DNA from: Streptomyces showdoensis
GTDB taxonomy: Bacteria > Actinomycetota > Actinomycetes > Streptomycetales > Streptomycetaceae
DNA: 64,000 nucleotides
Direction: 5' to 3'
Assembly (NCBI RefSeq): GCF_039535475.1
Contig: NZ_BAAAXG010000026.1
Span: 3,281,501-3,345,500 of the forward strand
The position numbers and the translations under genes are program-made. The notes beneath the pieces were generated by a model, which made no database searches, was not told where the DNA came from, and worked only from the letters and a program-made list of their open reading frames with translations. Positions 26,859 through 35,221 of this stretch are shown in pieces (the stretch's first letter is position 1; every line of letters begins with the position of its first letter).

Positions 26859-27964
26859 CGGGAGGTCTCCTTCGGAACGGGGGCCACGAAGGCGGGGAGC
26901 AGGCCGATCAGGACCGCGGCCGCCGGCCACAGCGGCAGCTCGGGCGCCCGCAGGGGCACGACGCCGGGGCGCAGCGCCTCCGGTGCCGCCGACGCGGCCC
27001 AGATCATCGCGACGGCCACCGCGATGCCCGAGCCGGCGACCAGCCAGGCCCGGAGGCCCCAGCGGTCGGGCCGGTAGCGGGTCCTGGTCGTCCGCCGGCC
27101 GCCGAGCCGCAGCCCCGCGACGGCAGCGAGGAGCCCGGCGGCGAGGAGCGGCAGGCCGTACCCGGCGCCCTGCGCGGCGAGCAGCCCGTACGAGCCGGCG
27201 CACACGCCGAGCAGCCCGCCGAGGGTGAGCACGGCGGTGGTGCGCCGGACGGCGCGCGGCACCTGGGCCGTCCGGCCGTAGCCGCGCGCGTCCATGGAGG
27301 CGGCCACGGCCACCGAGCGCTCGAGGGCGCCTTCGAGGACGGGCAGCCCGATCTGGAGCAGGGCCTTCACCCCGCCCGTGGGGCGGCCGCGCAGCCGGCG
27401 GGCGGTGCGCAGCCGGACGACGTCGGCGACCATGTTCGGCGCGAAGGTCATCGCGACGACGACGGCGACGCCCACCTCGTACAGCGCGCCCGGCAGCGAC
27501 TTGAGCAGCCGCGCCGGGTTGGCCAGCGCGTTCGCCGCGCCGACGCAGATCAGCAGGGACGCCAGCTTCAGCCCGTCGTACACGGCGAAGACCAGCTGCT
27601 CGGCGGTGACCCGGCCGCCGATCCGCACTCCTTGGGCCCAGTCGGGCAGCGGCACCTCGGGCAGCGTGAACAGCAGCCGCTCGCCGGGGATCGGCGAGCC
27701 CAGGACCAGCGAGAACACCACCCGCAGGGCGACGACGAAGAGGCCCAGCTTCACGAACGCGCCGTACGAGCGGGCCCAGGGCGCGTCGGTGCGGCGGGCC
27801 GCGACGACATAGCCCGCGACGCCGACGATCAGGCCGAGCAGCAGCGGGTTGGTGGTGCGGGAGGCGGCCACGGCGAGGCCCAGCGCCCAGAGCCACCAGG
27901 CTCCGGGGTGCAGGGCGTTCGAGCGGTTCGCCTCGGGGGCGCGCAGCCGGTTCGGGAGGGTCAT
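26855..27964 (-). CDS. ECF transporter T component (EcfT)
   Basis: A 369-residue membrane protein of the EcfT/CbiQ family, the scaffold that couples the ATPases to the S component. The family coupling motif is SMDARGYGR (near residue 225). The N-terminal part has about five helices; a further C-terminal extension with four or so hydrophobic segments is longer than in the minimal EcfT. ATGA overlaps at both ends place it in the operon with the ATPase and the exported SCO2322-like protein. Confidence 0.92.
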   Translation of the reverse strand: MTLPNRLRAPEANRSNALHPGAWWLWALGLAVAASRTTNPLLLGLIVGVAGYVVAARRTDAPWARSYGAFVKLGLFVVALRVVFSLVLGSPIPGERLLFTLPEVPLPDWAQGVRIGGRVTAEQLVFAVYDGLKLASLLICVGAANALANPARLLKSLPGALYEVGVAVVVAMTFAPNMVADVVRLRTARRLRGRPTGGVKALLQIGLPVLEGALERSVAVAASMDARGYGRTAQVPRAVRRTTAVLTLGGLLGVCAGSYGLLAAQGAGYGLPLLAAGLLAAVAGLRLGGRRTTRTRYRPDRWGLRAWLVAGSGIAVAVAMIWAASAAPEALRPGVVPLRAPELPLWPAAAVLIGLLPAFVAPVPKETSR

Positions 27965-28668
27965 CCGCGGCGGCGGCGGGCCTGCCAGACGCCGGCGATG
28001 CCGAGGAACAGCACGGCGGCACCGCCGGTGACGAGCCCGAACGACGGCCCGCCGGACGACTCCTCGGCGGCGGTCCCGGCGGGCTGCCCGGACGGCTTCG
28101 CGGCGGGAGCGGCGGTCCCGGCGGACGGCTGGGCGGAGGCCGACGGGTCGGCCGGCACCTCCACCTGCTCGCCGCAGCCCTTCGCCGGGTAGCCGGCGAT
28201 CCCGCACAGCATGGCGCTCGCGTCGTACCGCAGCGGCTTGGCGACCGCCGCCAGCGCCTCGGCGGCGGTGGCGTCCTCGCGGACCTGCGGGCAGCCGGTC
28301 CTGAGCCCCTTCGCCGGCGGGGTCTCGCCGGGCGGGGCGTCTTCGGGGCCGCCGAAGTCGACGACGACCGCGATCCGCTTGGTGCCGTCCTGCTTCTCCA
28401 CGCCCGCGCAGATCTGCCCGAAGTCGGGCGTGGCGGAGGGCTTGGAGGCGTCGGCGGAGTCCTTGCTGACCGCGAAGCGGAAGCCGATGACGCCGCCGTC
28501 GGCGGGCCGGGCGGTGGCCGGGCCCTGGGTGGCGTAGGCCCAGCCGCCGCCCTTGCCCTCGCCCTCCCAGAAGGACCAGTAGCGGTAGCCGGCGGCCTGG
28601 GCGGGCGCGGCGGCGAGCAGCATCAGCAGGCCGGCGGCGGCGCCGGCCAGGCCGGTGCGGGCCTTCAC
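27961..28668 (-). CDS. Exported SCO2322-family protein, intrinsic-factor beta-domain-like
   Basis: A 235-residue exported protein. Signal peptide (LAGAAAGLLMLLAAAPAQAA, cleavage near 26), a folded domain to about residue 160, a Pro/Ala/Ser-rich linker and a C-terminal anchor (LVTGGAAVLFLGIAGVWQ followed by RRRR). The first 40 mature residues, YRYWSFWEGEGKGGGWAY then GVIGFRF, match the pattern of the cobalamin-binding beta domain of transcobalamin/intrinsic factor (YWxFxxG..Y..F). Two disulfide-ready Cys pairs are present. GTG 28668 overlaps the previous stop (GTGA). The B12-binding role is inference. Confidence 0.85.
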   Translation of the reverse strand: MKARTGLAGAAAGLLMLLAAAPAQAAGYRYWSFWEGEGKGGGWAYATQGPATARPADGGVIGFRFAVSKDSADASKPSATPDFGQICAGVEKQDGTKRIAVVVDFGGPEDAPPGETPPAKGLRTGCPQVREDATAAEALAAVAKPLRYDASAMLCGIAGYPAKGCGEQVEVPADPSASAQPSAGTAAPAAKPSGQPAGTAAEESSGGPSFGLVTGGAAVLFLGIAGVWQARRRRG

Positions 28669-29915
28669 TTCTTGCGGCCGCTCAGGAGGAAGCCGATGCC
28701 GACGCCGACGACGGTGCCGATGCCGATGACCCACCAGATGTCGAAGCCGGACTCGTCGTCCTCGGCGGTGGTGGAGGCCTGGGAGTTGTCCGGCGCCTTG
28801 GGGGCGGGGCCGGTGGCGTTCAGCTGCTCCAGGAGGTCGGCGCTGCCGAAGCTGCGCGGGTCGGTGTCCATGGCGTGCGCGGCGAAGACCAGCTGGGCGT
28901 AGGCGGCGGGGCCGCTCTCCTCGGCCCACTTGGCGGAGTTCTTCTCCAGCCAGGCCAGGGCGCCGGCGGCCTCCTTCTTCGCGCCGGCCGCGGCGAGCGC
29001 GACGACGGCGTCGGCGGTGTTGCCGTAGTCGGGGAGCTCGGCGGTCTCGGCGGCGCCGGGCATCGGCGGGGCGGTGAGGTGGCCGGTCTTCGCGAGCTGG
29101 GCGGCGAGGTAGGCGGCGCCGTTGAGGGCGGCCCGGTCGGCGGTCTGCTTCGGCAGGTCCTTGCAGACCGGGGGCTGCTCGGGCTGGGCGCCGCGGGCGG
29201 TGATGCCCTTGCCGAGCGCGCCGAGGGTGGCGGCGGCGGTGGCGTCGGCGTTGGCGAAGAGCTTGCCGGTCTTGTCGGGCTGGTAGGCGAAGGCGCCCGC
29301 GCCGTCCTTGTCCGTGCAGGGCAGGGCGAAGGTGAGCAGGGCGTCGTACGGGCTCTTGCCGTCGGCGGACTTCACGTCGCCGGGGCGCTCGCCGGCGGCG
29401 ACGAAGGCGCTGACGACGATCGAGGTGGAGTTGGCGTCGCTGGGGCCGCCGGGGACGTAGCTCCAGCCGCCGTCCTTGTTCTGCACGCTCTTGAGCCAGG
29501 CGGCGCCCGCCTTGGCGGCCTTCGCGGCCTTCTCGGGGGCGGCGGACTGGCGCTGGACCGCGGCGAGCGCCTGCACGGCGGCGGCGGTGGCGTTGCTGTC
29601 GAGCATGGTCGTGGCGGCGCAGGGCTTCGCCGGGTCGGGGCGGTACGAGGCGAAGGCGCCGGAGTCGCACTGCTGGCCGAGCAGCCAGTCCACGGCCTGG
29701 TCGGCGGGCTGGATGCCGGAGGTGCGCTGGGCGAGGAAGGCGAGCGACTGGCGCCAGACGCCGTCGTAGGTCGGGTCCTTCGTGCCGTAGAGACCGGCCG
29801 GGATCTTCGCGGGGGAGGGGGTCGGCGACGGTGCGGCGGCGGCCACTCCGGCGGCGGTGGTGCTGAGCACGGCACCGGCCGCGAGTGCGGCGGCGACACG
29901 GCGAACGCTGATCAT
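28665..29915 (-). CDS. Exported alpha/alpha-barrel repeat protein, intrinsic-factor alpha-domain-like
   Basis: A 416-residue exported protein with a signal peptide (AAALAAGAVLSTTAAGVAA) and a C-terminal membrane anchor (IWWVIGIGTVVGVGIGFLL-SGRKK). Between lie helical repeats of the prenyltransferase/squalene-cyclase type: AVDWLLGQQCDSGAFASY, AAWLKSVQNKDGGWSYV, GAFAYQPDKTGKLF. The same (alpha/alpha)6 fold forms the alpha domain of human intrinsic factor and transcobalamin. The gene is first behind a B12 riboswitch. ATG 29915 has AGGAG eight bases upstream. A direct role in lipid chemistry is unlikely because it is exported. Confidence 0.87.
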   Translation of the reverse strand: MISVRRVAAALAAGAVLSTTAAGVAAAAPSPTPSPAKIPAGLYGTKDPTYDGVWRQSLAFLAQRTSGIQPADQAVDWLLGQQCDSGAFASYRPDPAKPCAATTMLDSNATAAAVQALAAVQRQSAAPEKAAKAAKAGAAWLKSVQNKDGGWSYVPGGPSDANSTSIVVSAFVAAGERPGDVKSADGKSPYDALLTFALPCTDKDGAGAFAYQPDKTGKLFANADATAAATLGALGKGITARGAQPEQPPVCKDLPKQTADRAALNGAAYLAAQLAKTGHLTAPPMPGAAETAELPDYGNTADAVVALAAAGAKKEAAGALAWLEKNSAKWAEESGPAAYAQLVFAAHAMDTDPRSFGSADLLEQLNATGPAPKAPDNSQASTTAEDDESGFDIWWVIGIGTVVGVGIGFLLSGRKK

Positions 29916-29984
29916 GGGTCCCTCTCCTGCGGGCACCGGACACCGGCACCCGGGGAGCCAGCCTCCGGCGCCGTATTCCTCGAC

Positions 29985-30115
29985 GGTGCCGGCGCTCACG
30001 TCCCGTACCGGGCATTCCGACTTGCCACCCGCGGGTGGCTCACGGCTGCGGGTCAGTGCCGGATTCCCACCGGCTTCCCCCTGTACGGGCATGACGACGA
30101 CCGCCCACTCTACCG
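29985..30115 (-). ncRNA. Cobalamin riboswitch
   Basis: The minus strand reads GAAGCCGGTGGGAATCCGGC followed by ACTGACCCGCAGCCGTGA, the conserved core of AdoCbl/B12 riboswitches, with closing stems on both sides (GTACAGGGG before, CGGGTGG and GGTACGGGAC after). It lies 70 bases before the first gene of the ECF operon and most likely represses it when B12 is abundant. The outer limits are approximate. Confidence 0.92.
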
Positions 30116-30172
30116 GCCGCGACCGGCCCGGCCGGGGCGCCGTGCGTCACACCGGGGCGGGGCCGGGGGCCC

Positions 30173-31225
30173 TCAGACCGCCTGATAGGCGACCGGGTCG
30201 GTGCCGGCGAGCGGCTCGGCGCGGCCCTGTTTCACCAGGCGGCGGAGGTGGGCCTCGGCCTCGCTGACGGCGATGTTGCGGGAGCCGTGCGGGATCAGTT
30301 CCCAGGGGCGGTTCCACTCCATGCGCTCGGCGAGCTGCCAGGGGGTGAGCGGGACGGCGAGGAGGGCGAGCAGTCCGGCGAGGCGTTCCTCGTGGTGGTC
30401 GAGGAGCTCGCGGACCCGGCGGGCGGCGTCGGGGAAGGCGTACTGGTGGGCGGGGAGCACCTCGGCGACGCCGAGCCGGCCGATGCGTTCGAGCGAGTCG
30501 AGGTAGTCGCCGAGGGGGTCGGCGGCGGTGGTGGTCTCGTCGGGGTCCTCGTACAGGCCGATGTGCGGGCTGATCTCGGGGAGCAGGTGGTCGCCGGAGA
30601 AGAGCCGGCCGTGGCCGGGCAGCCCGGCCGGGTGGGCCTCCTCCAGGTGGAGGCAGACGTGGCCGGGGGTGTGGCCGGGGGTCCAGACGGCGCGCAGCCG
30701 GCGGCCGGCCAGGTCGAGCAGCTCGCCGGGGACGATCTCCCGGTCGGGGAGCGCGGAGGACAGGCCGGGCAGGGTCCGCATCCGGCCGGCGGCGCGGGCG
30801 GCGAGCAGCGGGGCGGTGTGTTCCTCGGGGGCCCCGACGGCGGCCAGCTTGCGGGCCAGGTAGTCCAGCCAGCGGCCGGGTTCGGCGCTGCCGGTGCGCC
30901 GGACGACGGCGATGTCGGCGGCGTGCATGGCGATCCACGCCCCGGACTCCTCCCGGACCCGTCCGGACAGGCCGTGGTGGTCGGGGTGGTGGTGGGTGAC
31001 GACGACGCCGTGGACCTCTCGGACGTCGAGGCCCAGCACCGCGAGCCCGGAGGTGAGTTCGTTCCAGGAGGCGGGGTCGTCCCAGCCGGTGTCGATCAGG
31101 ACGGGGCCGCGGTCGGTGTCCAGGACGTGGACGAGGGTGTGGCCCAGGGGGTTGTCGGGGATGGGCACCCGCAGCGACCAGACGCCGCCGCCGTGCTCGG
31201 TCACCTGGTCGGTCGGCTGCGTCAT
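30173..31225 (-). CDS. MBL-fold metallo-hydrolase
   Basis: A 350-residue metallo-beta-lactamase-fold hydrolase. The metal motif is VVVTHHHPDHHGLSG; other ligands are in TPGHTPGHVCLHL and LFSGDHLLPEISPHIG, the last being typical of the subgroup near acyl-CoA dehydrogenases. A C-terminal winged-helix-like part (TPWQLAERMEWNRPW, EAEAHLRRLVKQGRA) follows. ATG 31225 has GAGG upstream; a longer frame exists. A CTGACG-N3-CGTCAG palindrome 54 bases upstream suggests control by a TetR-type regulator shared with two other promoters here. Confidence 0.9.
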   Translation of the reverse strand: MTQPTDQVTEHGGGVWSLRVPIPDNPLGHTLVHVLDTDRGPVLIDTGWDDPASWNELTSGLAVLGLDVREVHGVVVTHHHPDHHGLSGRVREESGAWIAMHAADIAVVRRTGSAEPGRWLDYLARKLAAVGAPEEHTAPLLAARAAGRMRTLPGLSSALPDREIVPGELLDLAGRRLRAVWTPGHTPGHVCLHLEEAHPAGLPGHGRLFSGDHLLPEISPHIGLYEDPDETTTAADPLGDYLDSLERIGRLGVAEVLPAHQYAFPDAARRVRELLDHHEERLAGLLALLAVPLTPWQLAERMEWNRPWELIPHGSRNIAVSEAEAHLRRLVKQGRAEPLAGTDPVAYQAV

Positions 31226-31278
31226 GAGCGCCCTCGTCTCTGCGTACGGGTACGGCCGTCGCAGCACTATAACGAGAA

Positions 31279-31293
31279 CTGACGTAGCGTCAG
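31279..31293. promoter_or_regulatory. CTGACG-N3-CGTCAG palindrome, copy 1
   Basis: CTGACGTAGCGTCAG is a perfect 6-bp inverted repeat around three bases, 54 bases upstream of the metallo-hydrolase gene. The same motif occurs before the F420-dependent oxidoreductase (43623) and, with five-base arms, before the acyl-CoA dehydrogenase (53434). It looks like an operator of a TetR-type regulator. Confidence 0.65.
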
Positions 31294-31320
31294 AACGGCT
31301 TGACGGGATCGACTTCGGGA

Positions 31321-31351
31321 GATCCGATCAGTCGATCCGATCAGTCGATCC
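31321..31351. repeat. 13-bp tandem repeat over a gene end
   Basis: GATCCGATCAGTC occurs twice head to tail and is followed by GATCC. The array contains the stop codon (31341-31343) of the minus-strand secreted-protein gene. CGATC and GATCG words make it partly self-complementary. Confidence 0.8.
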
Positions 31352-31799
31352 GCTGGCAGACCGGCACGGGCAGCCGCGGCGACCACGTCTCCGTCGTGTG
31401 GTCGTACGCGCGGGCGTAGCCGTTGTTGCCGGGGGCGCAGGGCGAACTGACCGTGGTCTCCACGTAGATCGCGCCGCCGGGGGTGATCGAGTGCGTCTGC
31501 GCGATGACCGTCTGGCGGAACACGACGGTGCCGTTGTTGAGCTTCACCAGGAGGGTGACCCGGCCGCCGACGGTGAAGTTGCCGCCGCCGATCTTCAGAT
31601 GGTGGTTGAAGGTGTACTGGAACAGGAAGGGGTCGGGCGCCTTCGTGACGACGGAGAGGGTCTCGGGTGCGACCGGCGTGGCCGGCGCGGGGGCCGCCGC
31701 GGCGGCCGGCACGATCAGGGCGACCGAGGCGACGGACGCCAGCGCGACGGCGGTCGCGCGGCGGGCCCGGTGCGGATGAGAGCGCGCGAGGGTACGCAT
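31341..31799 (-). CDS. Secreted hypothetical protein
   Basis: A 152-residue exported protein. The signal peptide (basic start RARR, core AVALASVASVALIVPAAAA) is cut near residue 37. The mature protein looks like one beta-rich domain, with repeated alternation of Val, Thr and Tyr (YTFNHHLKIGGGNFTVGGRVTLLVKL), and two Cys near the end that may pair. I do not recognise the family. AGGAG is seven bases before ATG 31799. Confidence 0.82.
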   Translation of the reverse strand: MRTLARSHPHRARRATAVALASVASVALIVPAAAAAPAPATPVAPETLSVVTKAPDPFLFQYTFNHHLKIGGGNFTVGGRVTLLVKLNNGTVVFRQTVIAQTHSITPGGAIYVETTVSSPCAPGNNGYARAYDHTTETWSPRLPVPVCQRID

Positions 31800-31935
31800 G
31801 GCTGCTCCTCAGGGCGTGGGGGAGCGGTGACATCGGCGGCCGGGGTGCGCGCGCGGGCCGCGGGTTCTTCCCGCTCCTCCTCGAAGTCTAGAACAGCGGG
31901 CTCCGTCACGCCTGCCGGTCCCGAGTCTGGCCAAG

Positions 31936-31961
31936 CAGAACTAGAACTGGTATCAGTTCTG
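31936..31961. promoter_or_regulatory. KstR-like operator before the aldehyde dehydrogenase operon
   Basis: CAGAACT and AGTTCTG are perfect 7-bp arms around 12 bases; the centre TAGAACTGGTATCA differs from TNNAACNNGTTNNA at one base. The arrangement matches the site at 21902-21923 almost exactly. It lies 66 bases before the aldehyde dehydrogenase start, the same distance as the thiolase site. Confidence 0.75.
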
Positions 31962-32026
31962 AAACACAGTCAGATATCGACGTCCAGATATCGGCATCGG
32001 CGCGTGGTTCCGGGAGGCAGTCGGTC

Positions 32027-33496
32027 ATGACCGAGCTTGTGGAGCACGGAAAACTGTTCATCGGCGGCGAGTTGACCGACCCGCTCGGCAGCGAGGTCAT
32101 CGAGGTGATCTCCCCCCACACGGAGGAGGTCATCGGCCGCGTCCCGCACGCCGCCGAAGCCGATGTCGACCGGGCCGTCGCCGCCGCCCGCCGGGCCTTC
32201 GACGAGGGTCCCTGGCCGCGGATGACGCTGGAGGAGCGGATCGAGGTCGTCGGGCGGATCAAGGACGCGATCGCGGTCCGGCACGAGGAGATCGCCCGCT
32301 CGATCAGCGCGCAGAACGGCTCCCCGTACTCCTGGTCCGTCCTCGCCCAGGCGCTCGGCGCGATGATGGTCTGGGACTCGGCGATCACCGTGGCCCGCGG
32401 CTACGCGTACGAGGAGCGGCGCGCCGGGGTCCTCGGACCGCTGCTGGTGCGGCGCGAGCCGGTCGGGGTCGTCGCGGCGGTGGTGCCCTGGAACGTGCCG
32501 CAGTTCACCGCCGCGGCCAAGCTCGGCCCCGCGCTGCTGGCCGGCTGCACGGTGATCCTCAAGCCCTCGCCGGAGTCGCCCCTCGACTCGTACATCCTGG
32601 GCGAGATCGCGGCCGAGGCCGGGCTGCCGGAGGGCGTGCTCTCGATCCTGCCGGCCGACCGCGAGGTCAGCGAGTACCTGGTGGGGCACCCCGGCGTCGA
32701 CAAGGTCTCCTTCACCGGTTCGGTCGCGGCCGGCAAGCGCGTGATGGAGGTCGCCGCCCGCAACCTCACCCGGGTCACCCTCGAACTGGGCGGCAAGTCC
32801 GCCGCCGTGATCCTGCCCGACGCCGACCTCGACGCGGCCGTCGCCGGGATCGTCCCCGCCGCCTGGATGAACAACGGGCAGGCCTGCGTGGCCCAGACCC
32901 GCATCCTCGCCCCGCGCTCCCGCTACGAGGAGATCGCCGAGGCCTTCGCCGCGGCGGCCGGCGCGCTCGTGGTCGGCGACCCGCTGGACCCGGCGACGCA
33001 GGTCGGCCCGCTCGTCGCCCGCCGCCAGCAGCAGCGCTCGCTCGACTACATCTCCATCGGCCAGGCCGAGGGCGCCAAGGTCCTCACCGGCGGCGGGCGT
33101 CCGGCCGGCCTGGAGCGCGGCTGGTACGTCGAGCCGACCCTCTTCGGAGGCGTCGACAACTCCATGCGGATCGCCCGCGAGGAGATCTTCGGCCCGGTCA
33201 TCTGCCTCCTGCCGTACGGGGACGAGGACGAGGCCCTGCGGGTGGCGAACGACTCCGACTACGGTCTGTCCGGCAGCGTGTGGACCGGTGACGCCGAGCA
33301 CGGCGTCGACTTCGCCCGCCGGGTCCGCACCGGCACCTTCAACGTCAACACCTTCAGCCTCGACATGCTCGGCCCCTTCGGCGGCTACAAGAACTCCGGC
33401 GTCGGCCGCGAGTTCGGCCCCGAGGGCCTGGGCGAGTACCTGGAGCACAAGATGATCCACCTGCCGGCGGGGTACGAGGGGCCGGGTGGCGCGTGA
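32027..33496 (+). CDS. NAD(P)-dependent aldehyde dehydrogenase
   Basis: A 489-residue ALDH. Catalytic Cys287 lies in MNNGQACVAQT, Glu253 in TLELGGKSAA, Asn156 in VPWNVPQF and Lys179 in ILKPSP; GPFGGYKNSGVGREFG is the C-terminal cofactor-site motif. It would oxidise an aldehyde, possibly the product of P450 side-chain oxidation, to an acid. GGAGG lies nine bases before ATG 32027. The stop overlaps the ferredoxin start (TGATG), so the two are coupled. Confidence 0.95.
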   Translation: MTELVEHGKLFIGGELTDPLGSEVIEVISPHTEEVIGRVPHAAEADVDRAVAAARRAFDEGPWPRMTLEERIEVVGRIKDAIAVRHEEIARSISAQNGSPYSWSVLAQALGAMMVWDSAITVARGYAYEERRAGVLGPLLVRREPVGVVAAVVPWNVPQFTAAAKLGPALLAGCTVILKPSPESPLDSYILGEIAAEAGLPEGVLSILPADREVSEYLVGHPGVDKVSFTGSVAAGKRVMEVAARNLTRVTLELGGKSAAVILPDADLDAAVAGIVPAAWMNNGQACVAQTRILAPRSRYEEIAEAFAAAAGALVVGDPLDPATQVGPLVARRQQQRSLDYISIGQAEGAKVLTGGGRPAGLERGWYVEPTLFGGVDNSMRIAREEIFGPVICLLPYGDEDEALRVANDSDYGLSGSVWTGDAEHGVDFARRVRTGTFNVNTFSLDMLGPFGGYKNSGVGREFGPEGLGEYLEHKMIHLPAGYEGPGGA

Positions 33497-33729
33497 TGGG
33501 CGACCGCTGGCACGTCGAGGTCGACCGCACCGTCTGCATCGGCTCCGGCATGTGCGTCAACCACGCCCCCCAGGGCTTCCGCCTCGACACCGCCCGCCAG
33601 TCCCACCCGCACGAGGCCGAACTCGACGCCAACGAACGGGTCCTGGCGGCGGCGGAGGGGTGTCCGGTGGAGGCCATCTCGATCACCCTGGTGGACGGCG
33701 GGGAGACGGTATTCCCTCCCGAGGAGTAG
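33496..33729 (+). CDS. 3Fe-4S-type ferredoxin, P450 partner type
   Basis: A 77-residue ferredoxin of the kind that serves actinobacterial P450s. Cluster ligands are Cys14 and Cys20 (CIGSGMC) and Cys56 (EGCPVEA); the residue that would hold the fourth iron is Ser or Gly, which gives a 3Fe-4S cluster. Its start overlaps the ALDH stop. No P450 gene is adjacent, but the CYP125-like P450 at 20480 under the same type of operator is a possible partner. Confidence 0.9.
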   Translation: MGDRWHVEVDRTVCIGSGMCVNHAPQGFRLDTARQSHPHEAELDANERVLAAAEGCPVEAISITLVDGGETVFPPEE

Positions 33730-33825
33730 GCGGCGGCCCTGGCTCGCGCACCCGTTCCCGCGTGCAAAACTACTCCCTTGATCGCGAGGGCGACGTGCCC
33801 TCGTGCACGGGGAAGCAGGAGTGTT

Positions 33826-34353
33826 GTGCGCAAGGCGAGTTGGGTGGCCGTGGCCGCCGGTGCGGTGCTGTTGGTCGCGGGGTGCAGTGCTGGTTCGGAG
33901 GGCGGGGCGCCGCACGAGGCGGCTCCCGGGAAGGGCGGCGGCGCGGCCGGGGGCGGCGGGCTTTCGGCCGCCGCCGTGAAGAAGGAGATCGAGACCGCCG
34001 CCACCGCCGCGGGGTTCACCCAGGACGCCACCGGCGACGCGGTGCCGGCCGGGCTGGAGAACTGCATGGTCTCCTGGACGCCCGACACCGAGAAGGCCGT
34101 CAACCCCAAGAAGTCCTACACGGACACGCTCGACGCGCTCGGCAAGGGCGGCTGGAAGGAGGGGCAGGGTGTCGACCAGGGCGAGTCGAGGTTCGTGCCC
34201 CTCACCAAGAGCCAGTGGAAGCTGAAGGCCAGCGAGCACACCATGGGCGAGTTCAAGATGGTGCTCTTCATCGCCAGCGACACCACGCCCGCGTGCGAGG
34301 AGCTGTTCAAGGCCGACCTGGAGAAGGAGAAGGCCAAGAACAAGAAGTCCTGA
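33826..34353 (+). CDS. Lipoprotein, unknown function
   Basis: A 175-residue lipoprotein. After a basic start, the lipobox is LLVAGC (Cys near residue 19), followed by a Gly/Ala-rich linker to about residue 45 and a small domain with FTQDATGDAVPAGLENCMVSW and a second Cys near TTPACEELF. GTG 33826 is chosen because AGGAG is four bases upstream. Its tail is Lys-rich. It is convergent with the KstR-like gene, 11 bases apart. The family is common in Streptomyces and has no known role. Confidence 0.8.
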   Translation: MRKASWVAVAAGAVLLVAGCSAGSEGGAPHEAAPGKGGGAAGGGGLSAAAVKKEIETAATAAGFTQDATGDAVPAGLENCMVSWTPDTEKAVNPKKSYTDTLDALGKGGWKEGQGVDQGESRFVPLTKSQWKLKASEHTMGEFKMVLFIASDTTPACEELFKADLEKEKAKNKKS

Positions 34354-34364
34354 TCCCGAGGGCT

Positions 34365-34991
34365 TCAGCCGCGTCCGGGGGTCTCGCCGGCCCCCGGCGC
34401 GGTCAGGTCGATCAGCCGGCAGACCGTCTCGATGTCGATCTTCACCTGTGCGATCGAGGCCCGTCCCGACAGCCAGGTGATCAGCGCCGAGTGCCAGGTG
34501 TGCTCGATCACCCGCACCACCGAAAGCTGCGCCGGCGTCGGGTGCTCGGTGCCCATCGCGTCCAGGATGATCGCCGTGGTCAGCCGCGACACCGTGTCCA
34601 CCTCGGGGCTCACGCTGCGGTCCGCGAAGGTCAGCGCGCGGACCATCGCGTCCGCGAGCTGCGGTTCGCGCTGGAGCGCCCGGAAGGCCCGCATGAGCGT
34701 CTCGGCCACCCGCCCGGCCGGGTCCGTGCCGGCCGGCGGACGCTTGCGGAGCGTGGTGTGCAGGTGCTGCAGCTGGTCCTGCATGGTGGCCACCAGCAGA
34801 TGGATCTTGGAGGGGAAGTAGCGGTAGAGGGTGCCGAGCGCGACCCCGGCCGCCTCCGCCACCTCCCGCATCTGCACGGCCTCGAACCCGCCCCGCCCGG
34901 CGAGCTGCGCGCTCGCCGTCAGGATGCGCCGTCGGCGCGCCTCCTGGCGCTCCGTCAGAGGCGGCGACGCCGGTCTGTCTTCCACGGTCAT
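34365..34991 (-). CDS. kstR: TetR-family repressor, KstR-like
   Basis: A 208-residue TetR regulator. The DNA-binding part (residues about 18-65) is RRRRILTASAQLAG, GGFEAVQMREVAEAAGVALG and TLYRYFPSKIHLLVATM, almost the same as mycobacterial KstR. The ligand domain keeps ALTFADRSVSPEVD and VVRVIEHTWHSALITWL, which match KstR as well. KstR senses 3-oxo-cholestenoyl-type CoA or related thioesters and represses sterol catabolism genes. Five KstR-like sites in this window make the assignment more likely. The ligand of this copy is not known. Confidence 0.82.
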   Translation of the reverse strand: MTVEDRPASPPLTERQEARRRRILTASAQLAGRGGFEAVQMREVAEAAGVALGTLYRYFPSKIHLLVATMQDQLQHLHTTLRKRPPAGTDPAGRVAETLMRAFRALQREPQLADAMVRALTFADRSVSPEVDTVSRLTTAIILDAMGTEHPTPAQLSVVRVIEHTWHSALITWLSGRASIAQVKIDIETVCRLIDLTAPGAGETPGRG

Positions 34992-35153
34992 GAGGCCCCG
35001 TTCCGTGCGGTGGAGGAGCGACAGTATCGCGGGGCTCCGGCCGTGGCGCGAATCACCCGATCCGGCTTCTCGCGCCGGAGCTACCTGCCGGTAGATTCTG
35101 TGCTCCTTGAAGGATCAAGAAGATCAAGCCAGAAGATCATGAACGATCAAGTC

Positions 35154-35167
35154 TGTAACTTGTTCTA
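35154..35167. promoter_or_regulatory. KstR-like operator before the glycosyltransferase operon
   Basis: TGTAACTTGTTCTA fits TNNAACNNGTTNNA at every fixed position. It lies 54 bases before the glycosyltransferase start and 163 bases upstream of the kstR start, so it may control either gene. TAGATT at 35166 overlaps it and could be a -10 element. Four GATCA(A/T)G words lie just to the left (35113-35151). Confidence 0.72.
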
Positions 35168-35221
35168 GATTAGCGCGGGCGGTTACGCTCCCGCGAAATA
35201 CACGCTCGAAGGGGGTCGCAC

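Noticed and set aside
28665..29915. Annotation as a prenyltransferase or squalene cyclase
   Set aside because: The protein has a signal peptide, a C-terminal anchor and a B12 riboswitch operon setting; the catalytic Asp motifs of cyclases are not seen.
31886..31900. TAGAAC half site near 31889 as another KstR-like operator
   Set aside because: The second half GTTNNA is absent, so it is only a half match.
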